Below, in pieces: positions 12,355-29,264 of a stretch of 64,000 nt of DNA. A program made the translations under genes and the position numbers. The stretch comes from Macrobrachium rosenbergii (Eukaryota; Arthropoda; Malacostraca; Decapoda; Palaemonidae): positions 617,171 to 681,170 of the forward strand of contig NC_089767.1 in assembly GCF_040412425.1 (NCBI RefSeq), given 5' to 3'. The notes below the pieces were generated by a model that was given only the letters and a program-made list of their open reading frames with translations, did no database searches and was not told the origin of the DNA. Within the stretch, counting starts at the first letter, position 1, and every line of letters begins with the position of its first letter.

Positions 12355-12399
12355 GGAGTGGGTGGAGAGCAAGGTGGTGAGATCCAGCAAATAAATGAA

Positions 12400-12600
12400 A
12401 TGAAGTACGAAGATGAAAAGCTCGAACTGGGAAAAAACCCTCACTGTGACACAAAGAGGTCGTGGTTAGAGAGGTTGGACAGCGAGATGGAGGATATGAA
12501 GTCGGAATGGATGAAAATTGAATGGTTAAAACTTTTAAGAGGGTGCACATGGGGGGAGAAAGGGACGTTGCAAACACCGTATGATGAAGCCTACAGTCCA
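12400..12600 (+). repeat. Possible diverged copy of the 42-kb dispersed repeat
   Basis: The order of short purine-rich blocks ending in GGGACGTTGCAAACACC resembles the internal part of the repeat at 42045-42345, where the same place reads GGGACGCTGCAAAGACCC. The match is weak and needs an alignment. An 82-codon frame here has no recognisable domain. Confidence 0.3.
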
Positions 12601-12610
12601 CCATGAGAGA

Positions 12611-12906
12611 ATGCACCGAAGTTTCTTCGGCGCAATCGAATCTTCTATATGGGCCGCGACCCATGAAGCTTTCAGGTGGTGGCCTGTCATACAGCGTTGC
12701 CAGACAAACGAGCATGGCTAACTTTAACCTTAAATAAAATAAAAACTACTGCAATTTTGTATGTTTGATGACTGGAGGGTGGTTGATCAACATACCAATT
12801 TGCAGCCCTCTAGCCTCAGAAGTTTCTAAGATCTGAGGGTGGACAGAAAAAGTGCGGACGGACAGACAAAGCCGGCACAATAGTTTTTTTTTATAGAAAA
12901 CTAAAA
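12611..12906 (+). repeat. Multi-hairpin dispersed repeat, copy 1
   Basis: This is a diverged member of a family with at least eight copies in this window. Shared landmarks in order are CCGAAGTTTCTTCGG, a block ending ATGGCTAACTTTAACC, a ...GATCAACATACCAATTTGCAG segment, a GTGCGGACGGACAGAC segment, and a terminal AGAAAACTAAAA. The left arm of the long internal hairpin is partly deleted in this copy. Confidence 0.85.
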
Positions 12907-13475
12907 GCATGTAAGATGATCATAACCAGGACTTCATTTTTGGAGGTGGAGGTTGGGGGATGGGGGGACCCCCAGAAACTTTCCTTCCCTAATTATGGCT
13001 CTCTGGTGCTGCTTTTCTTCAGTTATTTCTTCAAAATTACAGGAGTGGGAAAAGCTTAAAAGTCAAAATAATAATAAAATGAAGAATATAATTGCAGGCT
13101 AAAACAATGATGAAGAGTAGCAGAGAGCTTTTTAAATTATACTATTAATTACAGAAGTAATTAAGAAAATGAAACTGAAAAAATTAAAAGAGTGAAAAAA
13201 TTGTTTGAAAACCGACAACAACAAATCACTCTACTGATGAAGCACCTCACGGAATGCGCCAGATGTCACCTCACTTCGGAACTCGGCTCCGACTGTCTCC
13301 TTATAATCTTTAGAACAGAAACCAATAAAACAACAGCCACAAGTTATTTCGGAGAGAAACTGTTGGGTGTTGCGCCAAATTTAGTTATGATTATTCTTTA
13401 GATATTTCATTTCTCATGCAATTAGTAACAACAACAACAATAATAATACAAATAATACATGTGTGTGTATGCATT

Positions 13476-13651
<176 letters not shown>

Positions 13652-13678
13652 TATTATCACTTTTGTACGTGATTCATT

Positions 13679-15690
<2,012 letters not shown>

Positions 15691-16056
15691 AACAAGTAAA
15701 AATGCGCAAAAATTCTTCGGCCGAATCGAGTTTTCTGTACAGCGTATAATGCTGTATGAAACTCTCAGCCGCCGTCCATGAAACTTCCAGCCACAGCCCG
15801 GTGGTGGCCTGTGTTGTTGGCACCTACAGCGGTGCCAGACGCACGATCATGGCTAAATTTAACCTTAAATAAAAAAAAAAACTACTGAGGCCAGAGGGTG
15901 CAATTTGGCATGCTTGATGATTTGAGGGTGGATGATCAACATACTAATTTGCAGTCCTCTAGCCTCAGTAGGTTTTAAGATCTGAGGGCGGACAGAAAAA
16001 GTGCGGACGGACAGACATAGTTTTCTTCAATAGTTTTCTTCTACAGAAAACTAAAA
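15691..16056 (+). repeat. Multi-hairpin dispersed repeat, copy 2
   Basis: Starts near AACAAGTAAAAATGCG and ends AGAAAACTAAAA. It belongs to the subtype with the short hairpin GGCACCTACAGCGGTGCC and lacks the CCACCGAAA...TTTCGGTGG hairpin. The 5' hairpin is damaged (AAAATTCTTCGG). Confidence 0.9.
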
Positions 16057-16779
16057 AGAGGTGACGGCCGGAACCAGACTGAAATAGGAATTAAAAAAAA
16101 AACAAAAAAGAATATATACTTACATATGATATTTTTTAAATCAGCATTATTTGAGGTCTCTGGTGTAAAGTCCTGAAAGAAAGATAGAAAATGATTGTAA
16201 AAACGTTTCCGAAATTATGCCTTCTAAGTTAAACATGAAAAAGCATTGCAAAGAGCTATGTTAAGTCATTTAATAGCGTGTCAACAATATCATCCCAAAA
16301 AAGGGTACATCTAAGGTAAAGGATGTAAGAGAAGAATAAGAAGGAAAGAAAAATACAAAATAATTAACCTCATCATGGTTTCTAACCTGTTAAAATAACT
16401 CCCAGAAGCATCCGTTACACATCGGGATTTCTTTGTAACTTTCAGCGCGGGTGCCCAGCGGCCAATTAAACCTTTTCTTCATTAACGTAATTAGGCAGTT
16501 TTACAATTTTGTTATTAAATTGGTTCTTCAACCATCCGATTATATTCCCTAACCCCCTACATGAGTTGCACAATGGGAGAAAGAAGGGCATAAAATCAAA
16601 AGGGAGTTGGTGACACAACGCTCTACGGAAATAATAACAAAGCCTGCCAGTCATCCAAGGCTGGTTAACAATTACATTTGCATCGATTCTTTTTAAATAC
16701 TTCAAGATACGGATTATATGAGTTCAATATTTAAGCCTAAATGAAAGCTAACAAGAAATTGTTGCAGTATTCTTGCTCT

Positions 16780-16781
<2 letters not shown>
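16057..16781. other. Unassigned sequence
   Basis: No recognisable gene or repeat. Short open frames only. Confidence 0.4.
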
Positions 16782-18774
<1,993 letters not shown>

Positions 18775-19320
18775 ATAATATTAGTCGTCATCATCACATT
18801 ATCACAAGTTTTGCTTGAAAAATGCTGCTTTCTAAAATATGAACATTGCAGACACGGGGGTAAACATATTAATGGTAAACAAGGACAGAAAAAGTCGTCG
18901 TAAAAACCATAGAGCAAAAGAAGTCACTTAGAGCATAGGCACAATTTTTTCATTATCACTTCGTAAGGAAGGAACAGGAGATGTTTATTCGGGTCTAAGG
19001 AGTGTTATTTGTCTCTTCCATTTTCTTCGGGTTTACCTAAAAATTACCCTTTTAGATACCTAGAGCCAGGCAGAAAACTTCTTGACCCCTATAATAACAC
19101 CGCGACCATTTCGACAACGATGAAGCAGGAATGCCACATACATTCTGAAGCTGGTAAAAATAAAACAATTCCTTGTCTATCTGAGTTTATTTTTAATGGG
19201 GAAAATATGAATTTGCAAGTAGCTCCATCTCTTCTACAAAAACGTGTGTTTAAAACCAAGTCACATCGCAAAATAAACTTAACGTATAAAGATTTCGTCA
19301 GTTGCATCAGTTCAACAAAA

Positions 19321-19770
19321 TTTAAATCAAACACCCGGAAATTGCGTACGAAAGTAAGATTATACATAAGTCTAGCACGATCTTTGCTGTTATATAGATA
19401 TGAATCTTGGTATGATAACGAAACTACAACTAATAGATTTTGCAGATTTGATAATAAAGCTTCGAGAAGGACATCAGAGGTCAGATGGCAGGAAAGAGTT
19501 AGCAATAATACCATAGAGGAAAATGATTTAAGTTTCGTATGTAGATGAAATAATGACTAAAGGGAGACACAAATGACTTGGATATGTCCTTCGCGCAATC
19601 CTGGGAGAGTTACAGGTAATTTTGTCATCTGGGCTCCTGTAAGCACCAGAAGGGTTAGAACACCCTCATGAGTACGATAAGAAGCGGGGATGGAGATGAG
19701 GGAGATTTTTGGAGGGTAAAACACAGAGAAGAGACGTATAGCGGAATTTCACGAATGCCCTTTGCATCAC
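19321..19770 (+). pseudogene. Non-LTR retrotransposon reverse transcriptase, C-terminal relic
   Basis: A 179-codon frame (19009-19548) contains KLRTKVRLYISLARSLLLY followed by ESW, then RRTSEVRWQERVSN. This matches the order of the C-terminal region of many animal non-LTR polymerases (K-L-R-x-Y-x-S-x-V-x-S-x-L-L-Y-G-x-E-T-W, then R-R-I-x-x-x-R-W-x-D-x-I-S-N). Beyond the stop at 19546 the homology continues in broken frames: LGYVLR near 19580 resembles W-x-G-H-V-L-R, and APEG near 19640 matches the usual A-P-E-G-x-R-x-R-G-R-P block. The upstream part of the frame (19009-19320) has no recognisable similarity. The catalytic core (YADD box) is absent, so this is a 5'-truncated, inactive copy. The family (CR1, RTE or Jockey-like) cannot be settled by eye. 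Confidence 0.8.
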
Positions 19771-19786
19771 CCGGCGCTGAAAAAAA

Positions 19787-19908
19787 GTTAAGTATATCTT
19801 AGTTTAACCAGACCGCTGAGCTGATTAACAGCTCTCCTAGGGGGGCTGGCCCGAAGGATGAGATTTATTATTACGTGGCTAAGAACCAACTTGTTACCTA
19901 GCAACCAA
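19787..19908 (-). mobile_element. 5'-truncated tRNA-derived SINE, reverse orientation
   Basis: This matches the 3' half of the SINE at 48996-49276 on the opposite strand. Shared blocks are CAGACCGCTGAGCTGATTAACAG, GGCTGGCCCGAAGGAT and the ACGTGGCTAAGAACCAA segment. The tRNA-like head is missing. It lies directly after the non-LTR relic. Confidence 0.85.
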
Positions 19909-20353
19909 GGTATATTGAAGGAGTTAGGTACAGTCACTTTGGTGGCGGGGGTAGTTGTGGGGTATTTTAATACGTCTCCTGGAGGACAAGGAAGGGACTT
20001 AGGGTCGGAGCAGTCAAGAAGGGTTGTCCTTTCAAGTACCTCGGGAGCAACTTTAATTTCCTTGGGCCGGACTTGTTGGGGATTATAAGTTTATCATATG
20101 GTCAGTTATTTGTAAAATTCATATAAACCTCTGCTTTCTGATATATAACAAAAAATTTAAATGAGATTGCTTGATAGGACTTAAAGAATTCTATTAGAGT
20201 TTGACTTGACATTTATTTACAAAAGCTTATTTACAATATATACATTATTTAGTAAATTAGCATACATAAATAACGATATACTTGACAAAAAATACTTAGC
20301 AAGACCGGAAGTTTAAAAAAAAATAGAATTTGACGTACCATTATTTAGCTAAT
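19909..20353. other. Unassigned sequence
   Basis: A short GC-richer patch at about 19930-20085 precedes AT-rich sequence up to the P-like transposase. No terminal inverted repeat of that element could be identified here. Confidence 0.4.
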
Positions 20354-22504
20354 TTACTCATCTTTTTCTTTTTTTTCCCTACTCGATGCAATTTTGGCGT
20401 TCAGCACTCTCATACTAAAAAACATCCGACATCTGACAAAAAACAATATAACTTTAAAAGGCAAAGAAACACACATTTCAATATGACGCGCCAAATCACA
20501 TAAAACTCCCTTTCCGGATCTCAGTTTGCTTTCTCCGCTGTATGTTTTAAAAAGTTTTTCCATTAAATTCAGTTTTTCAAAAAACACAGCACTTGGTTCC
20601 GTTAAGTTATCCTCATGCCGCTCCACTGCACTGATCCATGTACCATTTAGTTTTTTAAGTTTGCATCCCAGGAATTGATACTCAGGAAATTTGGATGCCA
20701 CATAGCCACCAACATTCTCCAAAGTTCTCTCCGGAAATTCGGTGTCTACATTGTCTGACTTTTCTTCTGGCATTTTCTCATCTTCGGTAGAGGCAAACAC
20801 CATTGCAGTGATCATGAGCTCTGGTAAAACTAAGATAAAATAGTATAGTTTCGAGCTCAGTTTCATTTAAACCATTATTTTCGCAACTTTCTTTTCTTGA
20901 CTGAGCATTCCTTCCGACATATTTGAAGAATCGCACTCCTTCATTGAATTACAATTGTTTCCAGTTATAGTGGCTTCTTTGCCAAGTAAGTAGGACCTTA
21001 TTCTGTGTTTTACTTCAGCTGGCGTTGGATGATCATTGGTTGCACCCATTTGTCTAAGACAGCCAAACATATTTTCCAAACCATCTTGATTGAGCCTAGA
21101 TGTAATTATATACCATACATTATATTTACTTTTCAACATATCATATAACCTTGGCAAGGATTGACACGACACAATAAGTCCCTTTTGGAACTGATACATC
21201 TTGTAGCTTTTGCAAACTCGCATTGTTTCTGCTGTAGATTTCATGGTGTCTACGATTTTATTTTGGGCAATCAAAGGCGCCCTTGAATTGAATATATCAA
21301 ACCACAAGTCAACAAGCTTTATAAAGTCCCTTGGACTTTCCCAGTGCATGCTTTTCAAAAGTCCCCGATTTCCATAAAAATCTAAAGCTTTAGATGTTGT
21401 TTCCGAAAGAAGCTGCACTGCTTTCCTCACATTCATGCGTCGCAAGCCTGTTACCTGTATATGTTTCTCTGTTTGGCGATATGTGGGTTTCAAGTCGCAT
21501 TCACTTCTTTGGATAATTTCCTAAACACATCCGCTTTGAACAAAATCTCCACTTTGCAATTCAAAACCAGAATCAAGAAAATTGTTTCTCACTAACTTGA
21601 TTAAATGAGGAGCATCGGCAAAGACAAATTTCTCGATCTGGTGCAGAGGGGTTCTTAAATGAAGTATTTTCGTTTCCTATATCAAGACTGTTCCATAAAC
21701 TGATATTAGTAGGACCCATGTCGCACACACAGCCACAACAGGGAAATCGACAGACTCCGCTTTCACAATTACCTCAGATGACAGTCCCTTGGTAACCTTG
21801 GTATCAAAATTATAATATATGAGTTGTTTCCAAGCTTGTGTTATTCCACTAATCATAATGCACTGCACACGAGATTTAGGATCATAAAGTCTTTGATCCT
21901 CTGTCGTAACACCAGATTTGTGAAACACTACACTCATCAAATGACATTACACACAATCGACGATATTCCTTGCCCTTTTCTCTTAGTATTTCAAAAACTG
22001 TTTGCAAAATTCCCGGTTCAACAATGATCTTTGACGCCCATCGTCTTAGTGTACTTCTGAGGGAAGAGGCATCTTACATTGATCACGTAAGTAACGGTAA
22101 CCCGCAGAACTCAAATTTTTCAAAGTTATGCTCGACTAATGTCGCAATCTGTCCAACGTTTCACATTTCTACTGCTCATAACATTTTCCACCTGTGAAGG
22201 AGAAAACAGTTTTTCCAGAAACGATCTGCAACATGACGCTTCATATTTCATTTTCCCCAATTCCTCCAACAAACGTAACCTCTCTCTCTCCCACTGCTCT
22301 TTTTTCTGCAATAAGGTTTCTTTCCTGAATAACATTGTTCAATTGACGTTGCAAATCTTCCTGTGTTGCCGTATGTTCCATTTCTTCACTTTGCAGACCG
22401 TCTTCTCTACAGGAAACACTACTGTCAACATGAAACTCTTTTTCATGTCCTGGTAAGATTTCTACAACTAAACGTTTCCGATTCTTCTCTTCTTCTCTAA
22501 TCAT
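20354..22504 (-). pseudogene. P-element/THAP9-type transposase, decayed
   Basis: Read on the minus strand, fragments follow the P/THAP9 order. First is a coiled-coil region (22504-22126, with a frame change near 22330) leading to KLFSPSQVENVMS and the motif LRRWASKI near 22045. Next is SFDEC near 21935, the place of the first catalytic aspartate (usually SFDEM). WKQLIYYNF follows, then the CDMGPTN block near 21725 that holds the second aspartate, broken by an extra TG. ADAPHLIKL lies near 21620. Finally RLNQDGLENMFGCLRQMG lies in the frame 21493-20867. An in-frame TAA at 20867-20869 separates this from the C-terminal part (20866-20354), which has GGYVASKF and the R-x-x-x-x-R-x-L-N end. Two more stops lie near 22080-22100. 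The N-terminal THAP zinc finger is missing or lies beyond 22504, although LRRNVSPSTF near 22550 resembles its end. The transposase would cut and paste DNA. This copy is dead. Confidence 0.9.
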
Positions 22505-23147
22505 TCGACTTGTAACGGGTGCATTATGATATGAAATGTAGAAGGAGAAACATTACGTCTTAAGAGAAATGCAATTCCAACGATTCACAGCATGATTCAC
22601 AAGGTTGGTAATTTTTAAATTTTCATAGATATTAGTCATGTATTACGATCTCGCTTTTCGAGATCGATAGGTTCTTTAAAATAAACAAGCAATTGGGCTG
22701 TAATGACTGACGAGAGGTTACAAACAAAGAAGGGAGGAGCAGAACAAAACGAAAAAGTTACCCTAAAATTTATTTATTTACAATAAAGTTATATACATAA
22801 TGTACACTGAGTCAGGTTCAAAAAAAATAAGCATGGGCGGCTCAACAAACATTACAAAACATAGAATTTATAGCGTATGAAAAGATATATCACCTAACTG
22901 GGATCCTTAAATAAATTAAGAGCTGTATTTTAGTCACTATAAAAATTACAAAACATTAAATCAGAAAGCAGTGTGTCCAAATAGATTACATGAATAATAA
23001 CACTGATGAATTGGGTCTAAAAATATGCATGTAAAAATTTTACACGAGCAAAATAATGAACCATTAAAAAAATACAAATAATACCCAGGCAGCAGAACTA
23101 ATTACATAAACTGGCAGCTCAAAGGAACACTGCAGGACAACTCCGAC
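22505..23147. other. AT-rich sequence, no gene
   Basis: A possible trace of the THAP domain end lies near 22550 on the minus strand. The rest is A-rich without recognisable features. CGAGATC-type inverted bases near 22650 are too short to interpret. Confidence 0.4.
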
Positions 23148-23340
23148 AGAGTCGAAACGACAACCATCTCGTCCTCAGTAGCACAGTGCTGATGTCCTCC
23201 TCCAGGACTGACGACCATTTCAGAGCCGACACGGCAACCATCTCGTCCTCCAAAAAACGATACTGAAGTCCTCCTCCATCTACGACGACCAATGACAGAG
23301 CCGAACGGCAACCATCTCGTCCTCAAAACTCTCCATGGGT
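23148..23340. repeat. Short tandem duplication, 74-75-bp unit, about 2.6 copies
   Basis: Each unit starts AGAGCCGA or AGAGTCGA and carries CAACCATCTCGTCCTC. Starts are at 23148, 23222 and 23297. The block is markedly richer in G+C than the surrounding sequence. It could be part of an LTR or untranslated region of a retroelement, but no ends were found. Confidence 0.85.
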
Positions 23341-23523
23341 CTGCTGCCGGGACCTGACTCTCAGGTAAGGATACCTGCAGCTGCTACTCCAACTGGCTTG
23401 CTGCTACCCTGGACCCTATTCGTTACTGCTACGAACCTGACTGACGCTGTCAAGCACTCCACGGCAGACGTAAACTCACCAGCACGAAAAAAACACAAAT
23501 AAAGGAGGCAACAATCCACCAAG

Positions 23524-23548
23524 GGAACAATCGGCAAGCGATTGTTCC
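23524..23548. other. Perfect 10-bp stem hairpin
   Basis: GGAACAATCG, a 5-base loop GCAAG, then CGATTGTTCC. It sits between the GC-rich repeat block and the next (AT)n tract. Confidence 0.85.
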
Positions 23549-23576
23549 TAACATCATGGTTTTATATAAAACTCAT

Positions 23577-25238
<1,662 letters not shown>

Positions 25239-26069
25239 GTTTGTTTCATCACAAACCCGTTGCTTATATAAGTTATCTCAACTTTGTTTATAAAAAATTA
25301 TGATTTCATATTTTCCCAAATGGTTAAATTCACCATATACTTAAAACTTTCACGTTATCCGCATTAGTTCCATTTTTGTTCCTCCAGGAAACGATTCCTT
25401 TGCGAAGACGATAATAGTAATGAAACAAAGGCTAACGGAATTTACTTTTAAAACAGAAGCAACACTGAACAATAAGAAGGGATCGTCTTTGTGCTCTCTA
25501 TAGCAATTACACTGAATGTAATACAGTAACATGTCATATAGCCTGGAATGATTACTCTTGTTATAATTATCATTCAACAACCACTGATAAAACTTTTACT
25601 TTTACTGGATCTAATAAAACAGACTCAACAATGGAGTGCTTTGTGCTTTTTGTCAAGAAACTCAACGGCGAAACTTGTAAGCTGTGTTTCTCACCAGAGA
25701 GCCAATGCACCAGAAATCCAGTCGGGGGTTTTTAAATGTCAGACTTCGGTACTGACCTTCAAGACATCTGACGTCGGAGAAAGCTGGCAATGCCTGGTAA
25801 ACCTTTAGTGCCTTCATCTACCAGACAAGAGGAGGGCAAGATGGCTTAAATTTGAATTTAATTTTCAGAAAGATAATCTACAGTTCGTTCGCGGGTTTGT
25901 TTTCATTTTTTACCTAATTCCGAACAATAATCACTTCGTCTCGAAAATAAATGTGAGGATCACGTCTGACCCACCTCTACTCCAAGTTGATGTTTGATTT
26001 TTTGATTAATGAAATATTCGACGCCAATAAAAATAATGAGCATGTCACATTCTACATTAGAGATGCTAA
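25239..26069. other. Unassigned sequence
   Basis: No recognisable gene or repeat. Short frames at 25350-25808 have no domain resemblance. Confidence 0.4.
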
Positions 26070-27492
26070 TTGTCACTATTCTCACTGTATCTTGGGAAAA
26101 TGCTGTCACTTACTGTACCTTGGGAAAATGCTGTCACTTACAGTACCTTGGGAAAATACTATCATTTACCGTATCTTGGGAAAATGCTATCACTTACCGT
26201 ACCTAGTATCTTTACTGTACCTTGGGAAATACTAACATTTACCGTACCTTTGGAAAATGCTGTCACTTACTGTATCTTGGGAAAATGCTATCACTTACTG
26301 TACCTTGGGAAAATGCTGTCACTTACTGTACCTGGGAAAATGCTGTCACTTACTGGGAAAATGCTGTCACTACTGTTGGAAAAAATACTATCACTTACTG
26401 TACCTTTGGAAAATGCTGTCACTTACTGTACCTTGGGAAAATGTCTTACTGTACCTTGACTGTACTGTACCTTGGGAAAATGCTGTCACTTACTGTACCT
26501 TGGGAAAATGCTGTCACTTACTGCACCCTGGGAAAATACTATCACTTACTGTACCTTGGAAAATGCTGTCACTTACTGTACCTTGGGAAAAATGCTGTCA
26601 CTTACTGTATCTTGGGAAAATGCTGTCACTTACCATACCTTGGGAAAATGCCCTGTCCCTTACTGTACCTTGGGAAAATGCTGTCGCTTACTGTACCTTG
26701 GGAAAATGATGTCACTTACTGTACCTTGGGAAAATGCTGTCATTACTGTACCTTGGGAAAATGCTGTCACTTACTGTACCTTGGGAAAATGCTGTCACTT
26801 ACTGAACCCTGGGAAAATACTATCACTTACTGTACCTTGGGAAAATGCTGTCACTTACTGTACCTTGGGAAAATGCTGTCACTTACTGTACCTTGGGAAA
26901 ATGCTGTCACTTACTGTACCTTGGGAAAATGCTGTCACTTACTGTACCCTGGGAAAATACTATCACTTACCGTACACTGACTGTACCTTAGGAAAATGCT
27001 GTCACTTACTGTACCTTGGGAAAATGCTGTCACTTACAGTACCTTGGGAAAATATTATCACTTACTGTATCTTGGGAAAATGCTGTCACTGACTGTACCA
27101 AAATGATGTCATTGACTGTAAAAAATGCTGTCACTGACCATACCTTGGGAAAATGCTGTCACTTGCTGTACCTTGGGAAAATACTACCACTTACTGTACC
27201 TTGGGAAAATGATGTCATTGACTTGTACTATGGGAAAATGCTGTCACTGACTGTACCTTGGGAAAATGCTATCACTTACCGTACCTTGGGAAAATGCTGT
27301 CACTGATTGTACTGTGGGAAAATGCTGTCACTGACTGTACCTTGGGAAAATGCTATCACTTACCGTATCTTGGGAAAATGCTGTCACTGATTGTAATGTG
27401 GGAAAATGCTGTCACTGACTGTACCTTGGGAAAATGCTATCACTTACCGTACCTTGGGAAAATGCTGTCACTTACTGTACCTTAGGAAAATA
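26070..27492. repeat. 28-bp minisatellite, about 50 copies
   Basis: The basic unit is 28 bp and contains CTTGGGAAAATGCTGTCAC followed by TTACTGTAC. Variants include ACTATCAC for GCTGTCAC, a CCCTGGG form, and several partial units. From about 27245 to 27480 an 84-bp (3 x 28) higher-order unit repeats, marked by GCTATCACTTACCGTA at 27268, 27352 and 27436. Because 28 is not a multiple of 3 and the unit lacks plus-strand stops, all three plus-strand frames stay open for long stretches (up to 252 codons). I regard these frames as repeat artefacts. Confidence 0.97.
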
Positions 27493-27745
27493 CAGATGAG
27501 ATACGGACGCAATAACGTAGAATATAAATGAAATTAGGCCGAAATTGTTTCGATTCTACTTCTCAATAAAAAGGATGGATTTCCAGAACGATTTCGTAAT
27601 ATACAAAACACGCATATACTAACAGGTGCGTGCTTCTAAAAATATTTCACGCCTAGATATGATTTCAAATACACACACAGTTGCATTTAAGAATCTAACG
27701 ATGCCTTTCGCATCAAGAAAAACGTATCTTATGGCTGTTCGATAA

Positions 27746-27750
27746 CTCTG

Positions 27751-27822
<72 letters not shown>
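27746..27822. repeat. (CT)n microsatellite with CTGT start
   Basis: Begins as repeated CTGTCT blocks and becomes a pure CT run. Confidence 0.97.
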
Positions 27823-27824
<2 letters not shown>

Positions 27825-27903
27825 GTGGGACGACTAATTTGCGATACAAGTACTGTTAGACAAGGATGCAATTCAGCCTGGAATGATCTACTATCCACTA
27901 GCA

Positions 27904-28262
27904 AAACAAGTAAAGAGGCCAAACGAGTTTCCTGTACAGCTTATAATAAAGGCCACCGAAAATAGATCTATCTTTTGGTGGTCTCGGTATAATGTTGAAT
28001 GAGTCGCGGCCCATGAAATTTTAACCACGGCCCGGTGGTGACCTGTCTATATCGCTGCCAGAGGCACGACTATGGCTAACTTTTGACCCTAAATAAAATA
28101 AAAACTACTGAGGCTAGAGGACTAGCATATGGTATGTTTGATGATTGGAGGGTGAATGATCAACATACCAATTTGCGGCCCTCTGGACTCAGTAGTTTTT
28201 AAGATCTGAAGGCGGACAGAAAAAGTGCGGAAAGAAAAAAGTGCGACGGACAGAAAACTAAT
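27904..28262 (+). repeat. Multi-hairpin dispersed repeat, copy 3
   Basis: Carries the hairpin near CCACCGAAAATAGATCTATC...TTTTGGTGG and the long internal inverted repeat. The 5' CCGAAG hairpin is lost (GAGGCCAAACGAG instead). The 3' end is rearranged around a duplicated AGTGCG block. Confidence 0.85.
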
Positions 28263-28390
28263 GAAAACCACGTAAAGGTTAACATACATTTTATAAACAG
28301 CCACATCAGGGATCCACCCAATTCCTCGTCAAAATTGTTGTTATATTTGAAAGTCTGTTTACTTTTAACTTTGGATTGAATGTCAGAAAT

Positions 28391-28783
28391 AAACAAGTAA
28401 AAAATGCGCCGAAGTTTCTTCGGCGCAATCGACTTTTCTGCACAGACGCTACAGCATATAATCAAGGCCACCGAAAATATATCTACCTTTCGGTGGTCTC
28501 GGTATAATGCTGTATGAACCGCGGTCCATGAAACTTTAACCACGGCCCTATGGTGGCATATCCTTAACTTTAACCTTAAATAAAATAAAAACTACTGAGG
28601 CAAGAGGGCTGCAATTTGGTATGTTTGATGACTAGAGGGTGGATGATCAACATACCAATTCGCAGCCCCTCTAGCCTCAGTAGTTTTTAAGATCTGAGGG
28701 CGGAAAGAAAAGTGCGGACAGGAAAAAAGTGAGAACCGACAGACAAAGTCGGCACAATAGTTTTCTTTTACAGAAAACTAAAA
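28391..28783 (+). repeat. Multi-hairpin dispersed repeat, copy 4 (best preserved)
   Basis: The 5' hairpin is perfect: GCGCCGAAG, loop TTT, CTTCGGCGC at 28406-28426. The second hairpin is CCACCGAAA...TTTCGGTGG near 28470-28497. The long internal hairpin spans about 28591-28686. The 3' end AGTTTTCTTTTACAGAAAACT is another small palindrome. It lies about 130 bp after copy 3 in the same orientation. Confidence 0.93.
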
Positions 28784-29264
28784 CCGACGATAATGCCAAC
28801 ATTAGAAGACTATACACTGCATTAATATCCTGTTATTAAGGCCATTATGGTCTGGCTCAATTTTTGATTTCAGTACATGATTGGATGGCATCCTCATGTA
28901 GCATTTTTTAAAGATGAAAACAGTTATTGGTGAGTCTGATAGATGCAAGTATAATAAGCAAGATTCCCGTTAATGAAAATGACATTGACACTATTTTATC
29001 GACAAATAAGACATTAAACTACTCTACATTCATAGAGCAGAACAAAATCTTGAAAAAAAAATAACACGTACATCTTATAAGTAATATTATAAGAACAGTT
29101 ACAAAAAAGGATAACTATAAGCCATTAGTTCCGTTTCTAATATTTTAAGCATCTGCTTATGGACTTCTGTTATGCTCAAGTTCATGACCACTATCATTTG
29201 CTGTTGTCATTATTCGACAAGATCAGTGATAGCTATAATAATGGAATATGTTGTTAACGGCTCA

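Noticed and set aside
19009..19320. N-terminal part of the 179-codon frame as retrotransposon protein
   Set aside because: No similarity is visible before about 19321. It may be unrelated sequence that happens to stay open.
26222..26980. 252-codon open frame, apparently a Cys/Leu/His/Lys-rich repetitive protein
   Set aside because: It lies wholly in the 28-bp minisatellite, all three plus-strand frames are equally open, and there is no domain or start context of note.
26070..27492. CRISPR-like array
   Set aside because: Units are contiguous 28-bp tandem copies without unique spacers, in a eukaryotic genome. This is a minisatellite.
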